5,693 bases of DNA from Chloroflexota bacterium (GTDB taxonomy: Bacteria > Chloroflexota > Limnocylindria > Limnocylindrales > CSP1-4), in NCBI GenBank assembly GCA_013695505.1, contig JACDAH010000017.1:1-5693 (forward strand), read 5' to 3'. Of the stretch, positions 4,998-5,693 are shown in pieces. Below the pieces are notes generated by a model, which had not been told where the DNA came from, did no database searches, and saw only the letters and a list, made by a program, of their open reading frames with translations. Position 1 is the stretch's first letter, and each line of letters begins with the position of its first letter. The translations under genes and the position numbers were made by a program.

Positions 4998-5693
4998 TCA
5001 GCGGCCGTCGCGCTCCTCGGCCAGCCGCTCCGCGAGCCGCGCCTCGCGGACCCGGATCGCTGCCCGCTCGGCATCGAGCTGGCGGTCCGTGACGACCTCC
5101 TGGGCCTTCTCGTGGGCCATCCAGCCGGCGAGGATCGCAGCCAGGGCCACCAGAAACAGGATGTCGCCGACGATCCACATCAGCCCACCGGCCAGCCGCT
5201 GATCGTCCAGGCCCGGCGAGCCCCACGGCCGGACGAGGGTCGCGTAGTGGGCGTAGAGGACGACGCTCGAGTTCAGGATTGTCACCGCCAGGAACGTGTT
5301 CTGGGGCATCTGGAGGAAGACGTACATCGCGCGGACCGGGTGGGGCATGCGCCACGGGCTCGGGTCGAGGCCGACCGCCGGCCACCAGAAGAGGAGCCCG
5401 GCCCCGAGGTACAGCCCGTGCTCGAGATCGTGGACGATCGGATGTTCGAGCGATGCGTCGAACAGCGGCGAGAAGTGCGTCCCCCACATCACCCCGGCGA
5501 ACAGGATCCAGGCGACGACCGGGAAGCTCACGATCTTCATCACCTGCGAGTGGAGGATCGGCAGGATGATCGTCCGGCGGACGTTCGGCGTCGCGGCCCG
5601 GAGGAGGGTCGTGATCGGGGCGCCGAGCGCGATCAGCGGTGAGGCGACGAGGGTCAGCAGCAGGTGCTGGGCCATGTGGACCGAGAACAGGGT
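4998..5693 (-). CDS. ctaG: Cytochrome c oxidase assembly protein, CtaG (caa3 type), 5' partial
   Basis: Integral membrane protein of the caa3-type CtaG family, needed for assembly of caa3-type haem-copper oxidase in Bacillus and thought to help with copper insertion. The frame runs off the right edge: codons before Met 5675 read TLFSVH, continuing into MAQHLLLTLVASPLIALGAP, which is the family's internal HMxQHLLL...GAP block and not an N-terminus. At least five hydrophobic spans follow. Histidines near membrane faces (the two in VHMAQH, WGTHF at 64-68 from Met 5675, HPIVHDLEH at 78-86) are candidate copper ligands. GGLMWIVGD (163-171) is another family block. The last 38 residues are a charged Glu/Arg/Ala-rich helix. 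It is convergent with the dehydratase. Its promoter and N-terminus lie outside the window. Confidence 0.87.
   Translation of the reverse strand, partial: TLFSVHMAQHLLLTLVASPLIALGAPITTLLRAATPNVRRTIILPILHSQVMKIVSFPVVAWILFAGVMWGTHFSPLFDASLEHPIVHDLEHGLYLGAGLLFWWPAVGLDPSPWRMPHPVRAMYVFLQMPQNTFLAVTILNSSVVLYAHYATLVRPWGSPGLDDQRLAGGLMWIVGDILFLVALAAILAGWMAHEKAQEVVTDRQLDAERAAIRVREARLAERLAEERDGR

Noticed and set aside
4727..5074. Minus-strand frame of 115 codons across the convergent gap
   Set aside because: It overlaps the ends of both real neighbouring genes, is Arg/Ser/Gly-rich, and its only plausible inner ATG (following GGAGG directly) has no usable ribosome-site spacing.
4862..5092. Plus-strand frame of 76 codons inside the gap and ctaG-like gene
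   Set aside because: No ribosome binding site, runs antisense through the ctaG coding end, and its composition (Arg/Pro/Ala) is typical of a shadow frame.
5673..5675. ATG 5675 (minus) as the true start of the CtaG-like protein
   Set aside because: The frame continues upstream as TLFSVH and joins the family's internal histidine block, so this Met is internal.
1..5693. CRISPR arrays, tRNA or rRNA genes, transposase genes
   Set aside because: No regularly spaced repeats, no cloverleaf-like segments and no transposase or integrase motifs were seen on either strand.

Overview
This window is GC-rich (by eye roughly two-thirds or more G+C), densely packed bacterial DNA. Codons end mostly in C or G, several starts lack a Shine-Dalgarno sequence, and genes overlap by 1 to 4 bases. 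With a caa3-type CtaG protein and a polyamine-type ABC operon, this suggests a high-GC Chloroflexota or Actinomycetota member. The phylum is an inference; there is no marker gene here.

Left part (1-2921, + strand): the end of a PotD/YdcS-like ABC transport operon. It holds a 5'-truncated periplasmic or lipoprotein substrate-binding protein, a strong GC hairpin, a PotB-like permease and a PotC-like permease whose start overlaps the PotB stop. No ATPase lies downstream, so it must be upstream of the window or elsewhere.

Middle (2922-3426): two very small minus-strand genes. One is a 56-residue YHS-domain metal-binding protein (3167-3337). Further downstream is a 32-residue single-span membrane peptide (2929-3027) with the best Shine-Dalgarno in the window. 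The 89-bp gap between the YHS gene and the divergent DksA/TraR gene holds a perfect 7-1-7 palindrome. It overlaps a TATACT -10 element for the YHS gene and looks like an operator.

Right of centre (3427-4763, + strand): a 113-residue DksA/TraR-type C4 zinc-finger protein is joined by an ATGA overlap to a 332-residue PLP-dependent threonine/serine dehydratase without an ACT domain. The two are probably co-translated.

Right end (4764-5693): a 234-bp convergent gap contains an exact 14-bp inverted repeat, internal hairpins and a third related motif, possibly a small mobile-element relic. It is followed by a minus-strand CtaG-family cytochrome oxidase assembly protein that runs off the window.

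The most notable material is in the middle. The YHS protein, the palindrome and the membrane microprotein may form a small metal-responsive unit. That reading is tentative and rests on motif recognition only.
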